The notes below the pieces were generated by a model. That model saw only the letters and a list, made by a program, of their open reading frames with translations, was not told the origin of the DNA and searched no databases. Both the position numbers and the translations under genes were made by a program. This document shows, one piece after another, positions 19,988-29,011 of a stretch of DNA of 64,000 nucleotides; the first letter of the stretch is position 1; every line of letters begins with the position of its first letter. The DNA comes from Bartonella birtlesii IBS 325. GTDB taxonomy: Bacteria; Pseudomonadota; Alphaproteobacteria; Rhizobiales; Rhizobiaceae. The DNA is taken from the NCBI RefSeq assembly GCF_000273375.1, contig NZ_CM001557.1, forward strand, positions 384,466 through 448,465. The letters are read 5' to 3'.

Positions 19988-20776
19988 ATGAGCAAAACAA
20001 ATTCCTCCATGACAGAGCTTCAAAAAAAACAGAGCCATTTTTCTTCGCTTCTCTTTGGCATGTTCTGTGTATGCTGTTTTCTTCTCTTCAGCGCACTTGG
20101 TATATGGCAAATACAACGATTAAACTGGAAAACAAATCTTATCACCAGTGCCAATCAACGTATTCATTTGCCTCCCATAACAGCCCCACCGCAAAATCAA
20201 TGGGCACAGATTACTTTTGAAAAAGATGAATATCGCCCTGTCACGATCACAGGAAAATTTTTGGCAAATAAAAATATCTTGGTCACGGCTGTTGCTCAAG
20301 ATACTAGCGGTTACTGGGTCTTAACTCCTTTACAGACAGCGGACAATACCCTAACCTTCGTCAACCGTGGTTTTATTCCCATGGATTCGCGCCCTGATTT
20401 TCAAAACTCTAAGCCATTACAAACGAATGCCCAACCTCATCAATATGAGGCTATAGATACTAAACAAACCACCATCATAGGATTGTTGCGCATGAGTGAA
20501 AAAAATGGTTTTTTTCCACGTAAAAATAATCCTGATAAAAATATATGGTACACGCGCGACCTCCCCGCTATGGCAGAAAAACTTGGTCTGTCCACGGTTG
20601 CACCTTATTTCATTGATGTTAGCAAAAAAACAACCCCGCGAGAAACTCTTCCCATTGCTGGCCTTACGATTGTGCACTTTCGAAACAATCATCTTGTCTA
20701 CGCCATCACTTGGTTTACCCTAGCTGCTGGTATCTTGGGCGCCTCTCTTTACCTACTACGGCAAAAAATAAAATAA
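19988..20776 (+). CDS. SURF1 family cytochrome oxidase assembly protein
   Basis: 262-aa SURF1 protein. An N-terminal membrane span at about residues 24-43 ends in the family motif LGIWQIQRLNWK. A soluble periplasmic domain (RPVTITGKF, GYWVLTPL, VNRGFIP) follows, then a second span near 236-256 (YAITWFTLA). SURF1 helps heme a delivery or assembly of aa3-type cytochrome c oxidase. No cox genes are adjacent in the window, whereas in many alphaproteobacteria SURF1 sits in the cta/cox operon. aaggaag supports the ATG. Confidence 0.9.
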   Translation: MSKTNSSMTELQKKQSHFSSLLFGMFCVCCFLLFSALGIWQIQRLNWKTNLITSANQRIHLPPITAPPQNQWAQITFEKDEYRPVTITGKFLANKNILVTAVAQDTSGYWVLTPLQTADNTLTFVNRGFIPMDSRPDFQNSKPLQTNAQPHQYEAIDTKQTTIIGLLRMSEKNGFFPRKNNPDKNIWYTRDLPAMAEKLGLSTVAPYFIDVSKKTTPRETLPIAGLTIVHFRNNHLVYAITWFTLAAGILGASLYLLRQKIK

Positions 20777-21375
20777 GATATTCACCCTTGTGAAACAATA
20801 CCGTTAACAAGTCCACTTTAAAAATAACACTCCCCACAACAAAACATATTCTCCCCTCTATTATGTAGAGAATTCTAACAACAAAACATTTACTTTTTGA
20901 AGCGACCAAAGGAAACACATAGCATCTCCATATGTTCTCTTGAGCGTACCAATAAATAGAGACAAAAACCACTTCCCTCTCATCTCATAATAAGACAACA
21001 CAGTGATTTATAAGGATAATAAAGGGATTTATAAGGATAATAAAGGTTTTACACCCGCCATGGGAAAGCCCAATACATTTAGATCCTCCCATGCCAAACC
21101 TAATTCCTTTGACCCATCATAAATGAGACTGGCATGTAGGCAAAACTCTCAACGACAAGGAGTAAAAAAACTCTCCACTCTTTCAAATGCAAAAGTTGCC
21201 ATCTAACAAATCGTGTAATTTTAGTCGCTTACACTTTGTATAAACAAAAAATGGCGATGCTCAATAGCTTTTAGGTTATACAATCCACCAGCAGCATCAT
21301 GCCACCAACCCAAATACATCGCAAGACGCTTCTTTATAACAAGACAGCTTTCTCAAATGCCATCACAAATAAATC
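20777..21375. other. Noncoding region after the SURF1 gene
   Basis: About 600 bp with no recognised gene. It contains the 21-bp tandem repeat listed separately. On the minus strand around 21220-21310 a short frame with protein-like composition (MYLGWWHDAAGGLYNL...) ends at a stop, but it has no convincing start or family match, so I do not call it. Confidence 0.5.
21005..21046. repeat. Perfect 21-bp tandem repeat, two copies
   Basis: gatttataaggataataaag plus g occurs twice head to tail with no mismatch (21005-21025 and 21026-21046), in noncoding sequence. A likely length-variable site. Confidence 0.9.
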
Positions 21376-21528
21376 TTACAAAGGCTTACGAGAATAATAC
21401 CGTGCAATAGAATCAATATTGCCACGATAAATGCCAAGATCATTAAGTTCATCTACTGAAAGACGACTCAACGCATTTACTGTCCGCCGATAACGACGCC
21501 AATGACTATAAGAACGCAAAATATCCAT
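21376..21528 (-). CDS. DUF1127 small basic protein
   Basis: 50-aa protein, shorter than usual gene-finder limits. It begins MDILRSYSHWRRYRRTVNAL and has the DUF1127 core LSVDELNDLGIYRGNI followed by IARYYSRKPL. DUF1127 proteins are short Arg-rich proteins common in Rhizobiales and Rhodobacterales; some bind RNA or affect small-RNA and phosphate responses in related bacteria. It stands alone upstream of noncoding sequence. Motif order is the basis; function is not assigned. Confidence 0.8.
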   Translation of the reverse strand: MDILRSYSHWRRYRRTVNALSRLSVDELNDLGIYRGNIDSIARYYSRKPL

Positions 21529-21631
21529 ATCTTTTACTCAAACTTGCTGTTACTCATCCTGGAAACAATATAGAACAAATCACAAAAAAGAGTTGTGCTA
21601 TAATAGCATGATAGATATGCATCTAAGACAT

Positions 21632-21805
21632 AAGAAGTTTTTTAAAACTTATCTCGTAAAAAATACCAAAATTGGCTAATAACGAAAATATCGCACACTC
21701 GTAAAACCCTTACCAAACTATGCGCATCAAAAACCACAATCACTTTTTCATCATGCATAGAAGCACCTGGTTAAATAACAGCTGTTGCTCCTGCCCAGTA
21801 GCTGC
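21632..21805 (-). repeat. Degenerate tandem copy of the purH 3' end
   Basis: Aligns over about 175 bp with 21826-22004, which is the purH 3' end plus about 50 bp after its stop. Matching blocks include taaaa.cttatt.cgtaaaa, tatgcgcatc, caatcact.ttcatca.gcatagaa.cacctggtt.aataac and gct.ctcctgcc. It carries in-frame stops (for example taa in place of the ggttga segment) and cannot code. Same orientation as purH, immediately downstream. Confidence 0.8.
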
Positions 21806-21873
21806 AAATTAATATGAAAACACACGAAGTGTTTTAAAACACTGATTTTATTCGTAAAATACCACAAAATCCG

Positions 21874-23489
21874 TTAATGACGGAAGTGTCGTACACCTGT
21901 AAAAACCATAGCTAAATTATGCGCATCGGCAACAGCAATCACTTCTTCATCACGCATAGAACCACCTGGTTGAATAACGGCTGTCGCTCCTGCCTCAACA
22001 GCTGCTAACAAACCATCAGCAAAAGGAAAAAAGCATCAGATGCAATCACAGACCCTTTTGCGAGAGATTGTGTTAAACCTGCTCTCTTTGCACTTTCTTC
22101 AGCTTTACGTGCAGCAATTTGGGCAGAATCGACACGACTCATCTGTCCCGCACCAATTCCAACGGTTGCATTATTCTTTGCATAAACAATAGCATTTGAT
22201 TTAACATGCTTTACCACCCGAAAAGCAAATTTAAGATCACGCATTTCTTCTTGACTAGGTGCCCGTTTCGTCACCACTTGCAGTTTGAGATCATCAACCA
22301 CCATATTATCACGCGACTGCACTAAAATCCCGCCCGCAAGCGTTTTGGCAAGAAGACCTCTGCATCGTGGATTAGGAACACCACCCGTTATCAGTAAACG
22401 AAGATTTTTTTTTCTCGCAATAATTTCACGTGCTGCCATTGTTGCATCAGGAGCAATAATCACTTCCGTAAAAACTTTGATAATCTCTTCCGCACATTCT
22501 TCATCAAGAGTCTGATTTAATGCAACAATTCCACCAAACGCTGAGACATTATCACACATCAAAGCTTTTAAATAAGCTTCTTTCAAACTCCGCCCTTCTG
22601 CAACACCACAAGGGTTAGCGTGTTTAATAAGCGCAACAGCAGCAGTCATTTTGGGATCAAATTCTGCTACCAATTCAAATGCCGCATCTGTATCATTCAT
22701 ATTGTTATAAGAGAGTGCTTTACCTTGCAAAAGTTTGGCGGTAGCAACACCATAACGTTTGTCATTATTGCGATAAAATGCCGCCTGTTGATGCGGATTT
22801 TCTCCATAACGCATAACGCTTTCAAGATGCCCAGAAAAACTTTGCCAAGACGGCGTTTCAATTTTTAAATCCTGTGCAAACCATGCCGCTATCGCCGCAT
22901 CATAAGCAGCAGTGTGTTCATAAGCGCGCATTGCTAATTGACGTCGCAGAGACAAGCTTAGGCACCCATCATGCTTCTTTAATTCAGCGAGAACCAACTC
23001 ATAATCACGCACCGCTGTTATAACACCTGTATAAGCATGATTCTTTGCTGCAGCGCGGATCATTGCCGGTCCACCGATATCAATATTTTCAAGAATTGTT
23101 TGCCTATCCGCTCCAGATTGTGAAGTTTCTTCAAAAGGATAAAGATTCACGACCAGAAGATCAATTCCACAGATACCATGCTGCTCCATCGCACTCTTAT
23201 GGTTAGGATCCTCTCTTACCCCTAAGAGAGCACCATGAATTAAGGGATGGAGTGTTTTGACACGTCCATCCATTATTTCCGGAAATCCTGTAACTTCAGC
23301 AACATCTTTTACCGGTAAACCAGCAGCCATTAAGGTTTTGGCTGTTCCACCTGTTGAAATCAATTCAACATCATAAGCGTGAAGCGCTTGTGCAAATGCA
23401 ACCACACCCGTTTTATCAGACACGGAGAGAAGAACACGACGAACCCGATGAAGATCAGGTATGGGAAAATTTTTTGCAACAACACCCAT
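21874..23489 (-). pseudogene. purH: Bifunctional AICAR transformylase/IMP cyclohydrolase PurH, frameshifted near the end
   Basis: Catalyses the last two steps of IMP synthesis. The N-terminal IMP cyclohydrolase (MGS-like) domain spans about residues 1-200 ([26 protein letters not shown]). The transformylase domain follows, with [18 protein letters not shown] and the KHANPCG catalytic Lys-His motif. The open frame stops at 494 aa after SVIASDAFF. One extra base in the A6 run at 22027-22032 restores [13 protein letters not shown] through GVRHFRH to a stop at 21874, 538 aa. The missing tail is conserved, so either the run is undercalled or the gene is recently damaged. Confidence 0.92.
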
Positions 23490-23664
23490 AACAGGAACCC
23501 TAAAAATGAAATGGTTAAAATTCTAACAGAACCGGCTTATATGCATAAAAGCAATTTATACATTCATAGCACATGCCTTTATCAAAATACACCGAAAGGA
23601 TAGAACGCTTTTTTTAACACACTAGAAAATAACTTTCTTTATCAATATCATAAAAAGCAAATCA

Positions 23665-25371
23665 TTACTCTAACGGACGGCGGATAAAACGCCAACGAAC
23701 CTTTTCCTGAAATGCAGGACGAAAATATAAAACAATCTGTTGTGTGCGTTGCGGACCTGTTAATGCAGCAAAATCAATTGAATCTTCAAGACAAATATCA
23801 GCGTCAGGTGATATAAAATACCATACTTGCTCATCTCCCACAGCTAAACGCACATGCTTACCATCATAATTAACTTGAACTTGTGGGTGAAGATGAAATC
23901 GGACAGCAACATTATTTTGCTCACTTTGTACTCTTTTATGTCGCTTTGACAGCATTTTATTTGGCATAAAAAAGCGATCAAAACCTTCGATCATGTCACC
24001 ATTTGTCGCTAAGATGAGACCACGCTCATGAACAAGATTAAAAGGTCGCACATAACCATCATGACTTGCAATAAAACCCGTTTTCTCTGCATCTTCTATA
24101 CGACGCACTTTAACATCCGTTGGCCCCTCAAGCAAAAATGAAGTGCCACTTCTCTTTTTTTTATGAAAAGTCCCCACCGAGCAATCATTAACCGTTGCTG
24201 TTGAATGTGCCGCAGTAACACGCCCTAAATGTCGATATTCCTCACGCCCATAAGGATTAACACCCATATTAATAACAAAACGACTTCCCTGCGAAGACAT
24301 TTCAAAAGACAAGCATCCCGAACCAGCATACTCAGCAGCAGAACGTGGAGGAAACTTTCCTGTATCGGCAAGCACTGTCGTTTTATTGGCTTGTAAACGT
24401 TGAAACCCTGAATGGCGTGCATAACTAAAAGGATGTCCCGCAGTTTCATCAAATGCTAACAGTGCCGATAAGCGTTCCGATACAAGAGGGCCCACTCCAT
24501 TAAAATGCGCCAAAGTTTGATCTTCATGGATAAAAAACCGTAAAGCTGGCAACATACGTTCCACAGAATCAATCAAAATACGCGGTGCCGTTTCATTGCT
24601 ATGCATAAAAAGATGCCGTAACGACAATAAATCCGCTAACAAATTCAGCAAAACAATAGGGCTACGCGAAATATGTCCACCATCAACTAAAATTTGGCGT
24701 GAAAGTTCCTCTATAAGAAAATTTTGCATCTTTTTTTTCACGATTGCAGAAACAGGTAAAGCTAGAGAGGCAAATGTCAAAGCTATTGCTGCTTGTAAGC
24801 GTTGATCATTGTTTTCCATACTAGAAATCGTGACACGCAAATAACGAAATTGGAAACCAAGCGCACGTAAAAAGCATTTTTCAAACTCTTCACTTGCTCC
24901 TTGCAAGAGCATTTTTGAATGACAAATCCACGAAATTAAACGCCGTGCCACCACCGGTGCACTCCAAGCAAGTCCCTTTACTTTTTTGCCTCCATGGTCC
25001 AGCCAATCTTCTAAGAGGGCGCGCGCATGGGCTGCTGCCAAATTGCTCCCAGCTGCTGCCATATGCCGCAACCAATGAAAATCATGAAGAGCTGCCTCCC
25101 ATTCCGGGGTTGGTGGAACTAATGAAAAAGGAGAAACAGCACCAGAACGAACAACATGACCTGTAAAAGCAAAACGACCGTGATAAAATTCATGTGCCAT
25201 CATCGGATCAGCTAAATGCAAATCAACGGGATGTGCTAAAATTTTATGGGGACGAAAGCCCGAAAATCGCCAACGAAACAGCGGTCCTACCCATAAACGC
25301 CGCATAAATTGCTGTGCCCCATAAACGAAGTCTGATGCCTTTATCTGAGGACCTTTTACCGCAATTGCCAC
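23665..25371 (-). CDS. Heparinase II/III family protein
   Basis: 568 aa. The N-terminal half is alpha-helical (alpha/alpha toroid) and the C-terminal half, from about residue 330, is a beta domain of the heparinase II/III type (SGFQRLQANKTTVLADTG, CLSFEMSSQGSRFVINMG, HSTATVNDCS). Such genes lie beside rsmB and purH across Rhizobiales and are uncharacterised there; a role on cell-surface or periplasmic polysaccharide is only inference. No signal peptide is evident at the chosen start. Confidence 0.8.
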   Translation of the reverse strand: MAIAVKGPQIKASDFVYGAQQFMRRLWVGPLFRWRFSGFRPHKILAHPVDLHLADPMMAHEFYHGRFAFTGHVVRSGAVSPFSLVPPTPEWEAALHDFHWLRHMAAAGSNLAAAHARALLEDWLDHGGKKVKGLAWSAPVVARRLISWICHSKMLLQGASEEFEKCFLRALGFQFRYLRVTISSMENNDQRLQAAIALTFASLALPVSAIVKKKMQNFLIEELSRQILVDGGHISRSPIVLLNLLADLLSLRHLFMHSNETAPRILIDSVERMLPALRFFIHEDQTLAHFNGVGPLVSERLSALLAFDETAGHPFSYARHSGFQRLQANKTTVLADTGKFPPRSAAEYAGSGCLSFEMSSQGSRFVINMGVNPYGREEYRHLGRVTAAHSTATVNDCSVGTFHKKKRSGTSFLLEGPTDVKVRRIEDAEKTGFIASHDGYVRPFNLVHERGLILATNGDMIEGFDRFFMPNKMLSKRHKRVQSEQNNVAVRFHLHPQVQVNYDGKHVRLAVGDEQVWYFISPDADICLEDSIDFAALTGPQRTQQIVLYFRPAFQEKVRWRFIRRPLE

Positions 25372-25435
25372 AATCTCATCTCCATGCCTACTGAATCATG
25401 TACAATTTCAGCCATTTTAGTAAATGAACCGTTAA

Positions 25436-26803
25436 TTAAGACACTTTCCGCAAGCGCGCTGCAAAAAAACCATCCATTCCTAAAAATATGTTTTTCTCAG
25501 CGTTAAAGTCTTCATGACAAAAATCCGCAGGTGTTGTACGTAAAACCCCCTCACACGAGAGCAAATGCGCCATCACACCCATTTCCTTTGCACAAATAGG
25601 CTCTAAAACAATATCGCTACGTATCGATAAAATTTTCTCAATAAGATCTTCACCTTCTTCTCTCGCCAGTGAACAATTAGAAAAAACAATGCACCCTCCC
25701 TTCTTCACCAAAGCAATTGCCGCCGAAAGTAAATCATATTGTAACGCCGCTAATGTAAGGATATCCTCCATTGATTTTGTCCATAAAACGTCAGGATGAC
25801 GGCGTATTGTGCCCGTAGAAGAACAAGGAGCATCAAGAAGCACAGCATCAAACAGTTGTTCGGGATGAAAATTTCTCACATCTCCCTGCCAAGTGCGAAC
25901 TGAAAAATGAAGCCGCTCCATATTTTCTTTTAAGCGCTTTACCCGATTAGCAGACATATCAACAGCTGTCACATCAGCCCCTTGCAAAGCTAATTGTGCT
26001 GTTTTTCCTCCCGGACTCGCACAAAGATCAGCGACCCGCTTGCCCTGAATATTTCCAAGTAAACAAGCAGGCAACGTTGCAGCAAAATCCTGAACCCACC
26101 AAGCCCCTTGCCTATAGCCTGGTAAATCAGAAACAGAACAATCCACATGGCTTAACCGAACCGAACCATTAGGCAAAACAACACCACCAAGCCGTTTAGC
26201 CCATACAATACTGTCGGATTTAACTGTCAAATCGAGAGGTGGCGGAGTACTTTGAATTTCTAAAATCTGTTCAGCCTTTTCTTTTCCATAAGCTGATATT
26301 AATAGCTCCCCAAACCATGCCGGAACTCCTTCAACAGTCGGAAGCGGTTGGCGCAACACATCTGCCTCACGTGCAACATTGCGTAAAAGAGCATTCACCA
26401 TCCCTGAAAAACGGCGCATACGGGGATCAAGTTTAGCCACACGCACTGCTAAATCAATCGCAGCATGATCAGGAATATCAAGGTAAAGAATCTGTGCCAC
26501 ACTGATATGCAAAAGATGTTGCAATGAAAATGCTTGCGAAGGCAAAGGCCGCATCAAAAAGCGTGATAAAGCAACTGTAATTTGTCCCCGATGACGCAAC
26601 GCCGCTGCCAAAATAGCACGACACAGTAAACGATCTCGATGTGAAAAACTTAAATATTGTGGATGTCCATGTTTATTATCCGTTAAACCCGAAAGAGACG
26701 CATGCTTATCAAGCACCGCCCCTAAAAGACGAACACACACCTGCCGAACAGCTAATCCCGGAACATTTTTTTCGGACACCTGCCCCGCTTTCTCGTGCTT
26801 CAA
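25436..26803 (-). CDS. rsmB: 16S rRNA m5C967 methyltransferase RsmB
   Basis: 455-aa rRNA (cytosine-5)-methyltransferase. An N-terminal NusB-like RNA-binding domain spans about residues 20-165 (LLCRAILAAALRHRG, DHAAIDLAVRVAK). The catalytic domain has SAM motif I (VADLCASPGGKTAQLA), motif IV with the proline-cysteine (LLDAPCSSTG) and the catalytic Cys in VFSNCSL. Lies between htpX and the heparinase-like gene on the minus strand. Confidence 0.92.
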   Translation of the reverse strand: MKHEKAGQVSEKNVPGLAVRQVCVRLLGAVLDKHASLSGLTDNKHGHPQYLSFSHRDRLLCRAILAAALRHRGQITVALSRFLMRPLPSQAFSLQHLLHISVAQILYLDIPDHAAIDLAVRVAKLDPRMRRFSGMVNALLRNVAREADVLRQPLPTVEGVPAWFGELLISAYGKEKAEQILEIQSTPPPLDLTVKSDSIVWAKRLGGVVLPNGSVRLSHVDCSVSDLPGYRQGAWWVQDFAATLPACLLGNIQGKRVADLCASPGGKTAQLALQGADVTAVDMSANRVKRLKENMERLHFSVRTWQGDVRNFHPEQLFDAVLLDAPCSSTGTIRRHPDVLWTKSMEDILTLAALQYDLLSAAIALVKKGGCIVFSNCSLAREEGEDLIEKILSIRSDIVLEPICAKEMGVMAHLLSCEGVLRTTPADFCHEDFNAEKNIFLGMDGFFAARLRKVS

Positions 26804-26838
26804 AACAACACCTTTATGCTTTTGTTCTCTTAAAAGCT

Positions 26839-27846
26839 CTATGATCGAGTTCTTTTTGAATCTTCATAACGAAGCCAAGAAGGACGTTTTGTAACGCGTT
26901 GAACAGTACCATTTTCCTGATTATCTGATACACGGGTTTGCGCACTACGCTCTAGATTTCCATAATCTAAGCCCATGCTTTCGACCAATACCCCCTTCAT
27001 CTCTTCCGCCTGCCGATAAAGAGCCGCAATACGATTCGCAGTCGCCGGATGGGTAGAAAAAAGGCTATCAGCTCCTTCCCCACTTAGAGGATTAATAATA
27101 AACATATGCGCTGTTGCCGGATTATGCTCTGCTTCCTCATTGTATATTTCACGTCCACCATTAGCAATTTTACGCAATGCCGAAGCCAACCATAAAGGAT
27201 TACCACATATTTCAGCTCCTCGCCGATCAGCAGCATATTCACGCGTACGACTAATAGCCATTTGCACCAACATTGCCGCAAAAGGCGCCACAAGCAAAGC
27301 AATAATGCCCCCAAGCCCTCCCCCATGAGAATTTTCTGAAGAATTACGCGGCCCCCCCATAAAAAAAGCGAAATTCCCAAGCATAGAAATCGCTCCCGCA
27401 ATCGTTGCAGTCAGAGTCATTGTTAACGTATCACGGTGCTCAATATGCGCTAACTCATGCGCCATAACACCTGCAATTTCCTCCACACTCAATTGCTTTA
27501 ACAACCCAGTACTTGCAGCAACAGCTGCATTTTGAGGATTACGTCCCGTAGCAAAAGCATTTGGCTGCGCACTCTCAATAACATAAACTTTTGGTTGAGG
27601 AAGAGAAGCTTTCCTAGCTAAATCACTCACAATCTTATAATAAACTGGTGACGAATGCTGATCAACTTCACGCGCACCATACATGCGTAAAACGATTTTA
27701 TCCGAATTCCAATAAGAAAAAAAATTCAAACCACTTGCCATCAAGAGAGCAATGATCATACCACTACCCCCTCCAACAAGATAACCAACCCCCATAAAAA
27801 GAGCGGTCATAAAAGCTAAAAGCATTGCCGTACGCATTATATTCAT
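26839..27846 (-). CDS. htpX: Zinc metalloprotease HtpX
   Basis: Membrane-bound M48 protease for quality control of membrane proteins. 335 aa with two N-terminal hydrophobic segments (residues 7-25 and 27-45), the zinc site HELAH ([12 protein letters not shown]) near residue 134-138, two further spans near 150-170 and 185-205, and the third-ligand Glu region ([13 protein letters not shown]). The C-terminal tail is polar. Full length. Divergent from the DUF1674 gene. Confidence 0.94.
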   Translation of the reverse strand: MNIMRTAMLLAFMTALFMGVGYLVGGGSGMIIALLMASGLNFFSYWNSDKIVLRMYGAREVDQHSSPVYYKIVSDLARKASLPQPKVYVIESAQPNAFATGRNPQNAAVAASTGLLKQLSVEEIAGVMAHELAHIEHRDTLTMTLTATIAGAISMLGNFAFFMGGPRNSSENSHGGGLGGIIALLVAPFAAMLVQMAISRTREYAADRRGAEICGNPLWLASALRKIANGGREIYNEEAEHNPATAHMFIINPLSGEGADSLFSTHPATANRIAALYRQAEEMKGVLVESMGLDYGNLERSAQTRVSDNQENGTVQRVTKRPSWLRYEDSKRTRS

Positions 27847-27929
27847 TACTCAAAAAACTCCATGATAAAAGACAATCATTCCTATATGATGGGGTTTTCT
27901 TTCTGCTTCTTCAATGGAATAGGTGTAAA

Positions 27930-28145
27930 ATGGATAAAAAAGACAAGAAAATAAGCAAGCAAAATGCAACCACGGATAAACAGCAATCCCTCTCTCCCGC
28001 AGCACAACGCGCCCTAAACGAAGCTGAAGAAAGACGTAAGCATAAAATAAAGGAAGAAAGACCTTTAGAAAATGGTGGACGCGGTGGCAAAGACCCTTCA
28101 CGCTATGGAGACTGGGAAATTAAAGGCCGCGCCATTGATTTTTAA
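27930..28145 (+). CDS. DUF1674 protein, SDHAF4 (succinate dehydrogenase assembly factor 4) family
   Basis: 71-aa soluble protein. The first half is Lys/Gln-rich, and the C-terminal family motif is GGRGGKDPSRYGDWEIKG with the terminal AIDF. DUF1674 corresponds to SDHAF4/Sdh8, which in mitochondria binds flavinylated SdhA before it joins SdhB. The start at 27930 has ggaat-aggtg upstream; the longer open frame from 27825 is read from the opposite gene's promoter side. A functional link to sdhCDAB at 5.6-9.1 kb is inferred from family knowledge. Confidence 0.82.
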   Translation: MDKKDKKISKQNATTDKQQSLSPAAQRALNEAEERRKHKIKEERPLENGGRGGKDPSRYGDWEIKGRAIDF

Positions 28146-28183
28146 AAGAATCATATTAACTTGAAAAAACAAACATACTCTTA

Positions 28184-28218
28184 AAGAAAATCCGTTTTCG
28201 CCTGCCAAAAACGGATAA
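28184..28218 (-). terminator. Terminator after rpsP
   Basis: A 9-bp perfect stem (28192-28200 with 28210-28218, atccgtttt / aaaacggat) has a 9-nt loop. On the minus strand it is followed by ttttcttt. It lies between convergent rpsP and the DUF1674 gene and may serve both. Confidence 0.7.
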
Positions 28219-28274
28219 CAATTATTTCCTCTACAAAAGTTTTAAAAGTACAGTTTATTACTTTTCAAGAGCAA

Positions 28275-28640
28275 TCACGCTTCTTCTGCTACTGCAGCAG
28301 CAGCTTCTTCAGCAGCTTGCTTTGCTGCTGCAATGCGTTCTTGTGCCTTTTTGCCAGGTTCACCTTTGTGTGGATTATTGCGGGCTGGACGCTTTTTTAA
28401 ACCAGCTGCATCCAAAAACCGTAAAACGCGATCTGTTGGCTGTGCACCTTGACCAAGCCAATATTGAATACGTTCTTCATCAAGTTTTACCCGCGGTCCA
28501 TCTTTAGGCAACATGGGATCCCATGCACCAACACGTTCAATAAACCGTCCATCACGCGGACTACGCACATCCGCAACAACAATGTGATAGTAAGGACGTT
28601 TTTTTGAACCTCCACGGGACAAACGAATTTTTAATGCCAT
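28275..28640 (-). CDS. rpsP: 30S ribosomal protein S16
   Basis: 121-aa S16. Conserved N-terminus [20 protein letters not shown], then [13 protein letters not shown] and the [13 protein letters not shown] segment. The Ala/Glu/Lys-rich extension at the C-terminus is usual in alphaproteobacteria. In relatives rimM and trmD follow rpsP; here the next gene on the strand is about 17 kb away. Confidence 0.97.
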   Translation of the reverse strand: MALKIRLSRGGSKKRPYYHIVVADVRSPRDGRFIERVGAWDPMLPKDGPRVKLDEERIQYWLGQGAQPTDRVLRFLDAAGLKKRPARNNPHKGEPGKKAQERIAAAKQAAEEAAAAVAEEA

Positions 28641-28656
28641 ATTTTATCTCCTATTT

Positions 28657-28986
28657 TCAGCTCTGGCTTTCGTTTAAATTGATTTGTTTTATTTTTTGTT
28701 CTCGAGCAATCTCCTCATGATGATGCACAACCTCTTCAACAACAAACTTCAAAAACTTTTCAGCAAAATCAGGATCAAGATGACTTTCTATAGCCAATTG
28801 CCGCAATCGTGCCACTTGACTCTGCTCACGCAGAGAGTCAACAGCAGGCAAATCATAATGGGCCTTTAAATGCCCAACAGCTCGCGTACAACGAAACCGC
28901 TCTGCCAAAATATGTATCAATGCTGCATCAAAATTATCAATGGATGCTCGTAAACGCACTAATTCATCCAATATTTTTTCCTGCAC
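28657..28986 (-). CDS. Chorismate mutase, AroQ class
   Basis: 109-aa all-helical chorismate mutase (type II, AroQ-like), converting chorismate to prephenate for Phe/Tyr synthesis. Motifs: LVRLRASIDNFDAALIHILAERF with the conserved R and D, VGHLKAHYDLPAVDSLRE, and the C-terminal FLKFVVEEVVHHHEEI. The start is a GTG at 28986 with aaggag 7 nt upstream. It sits between ffh and rpsP with short spacing, as in other Rhizobiales. Confidence 0.88.
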   Translation of the reverse strand: MQEKILDELVRLRASIDNFDAALIHILAERFRCTRAVGHLKAHYDLPAVDSLREQSQVARLRQLAIESHLDPDFAEKFLKFVVEEVVHHHEEIAREQKIKQINLNESQS

Positions 28987-29011
28987 CCTCTCTCCTTATC
29001 CTCTCTGAATC

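Noticed and set aside
20777..21375. CRISPR-like array from the 21-bp repeat
   Set aside because: Only two adjacent copies without spacers and no cas genes in the window.
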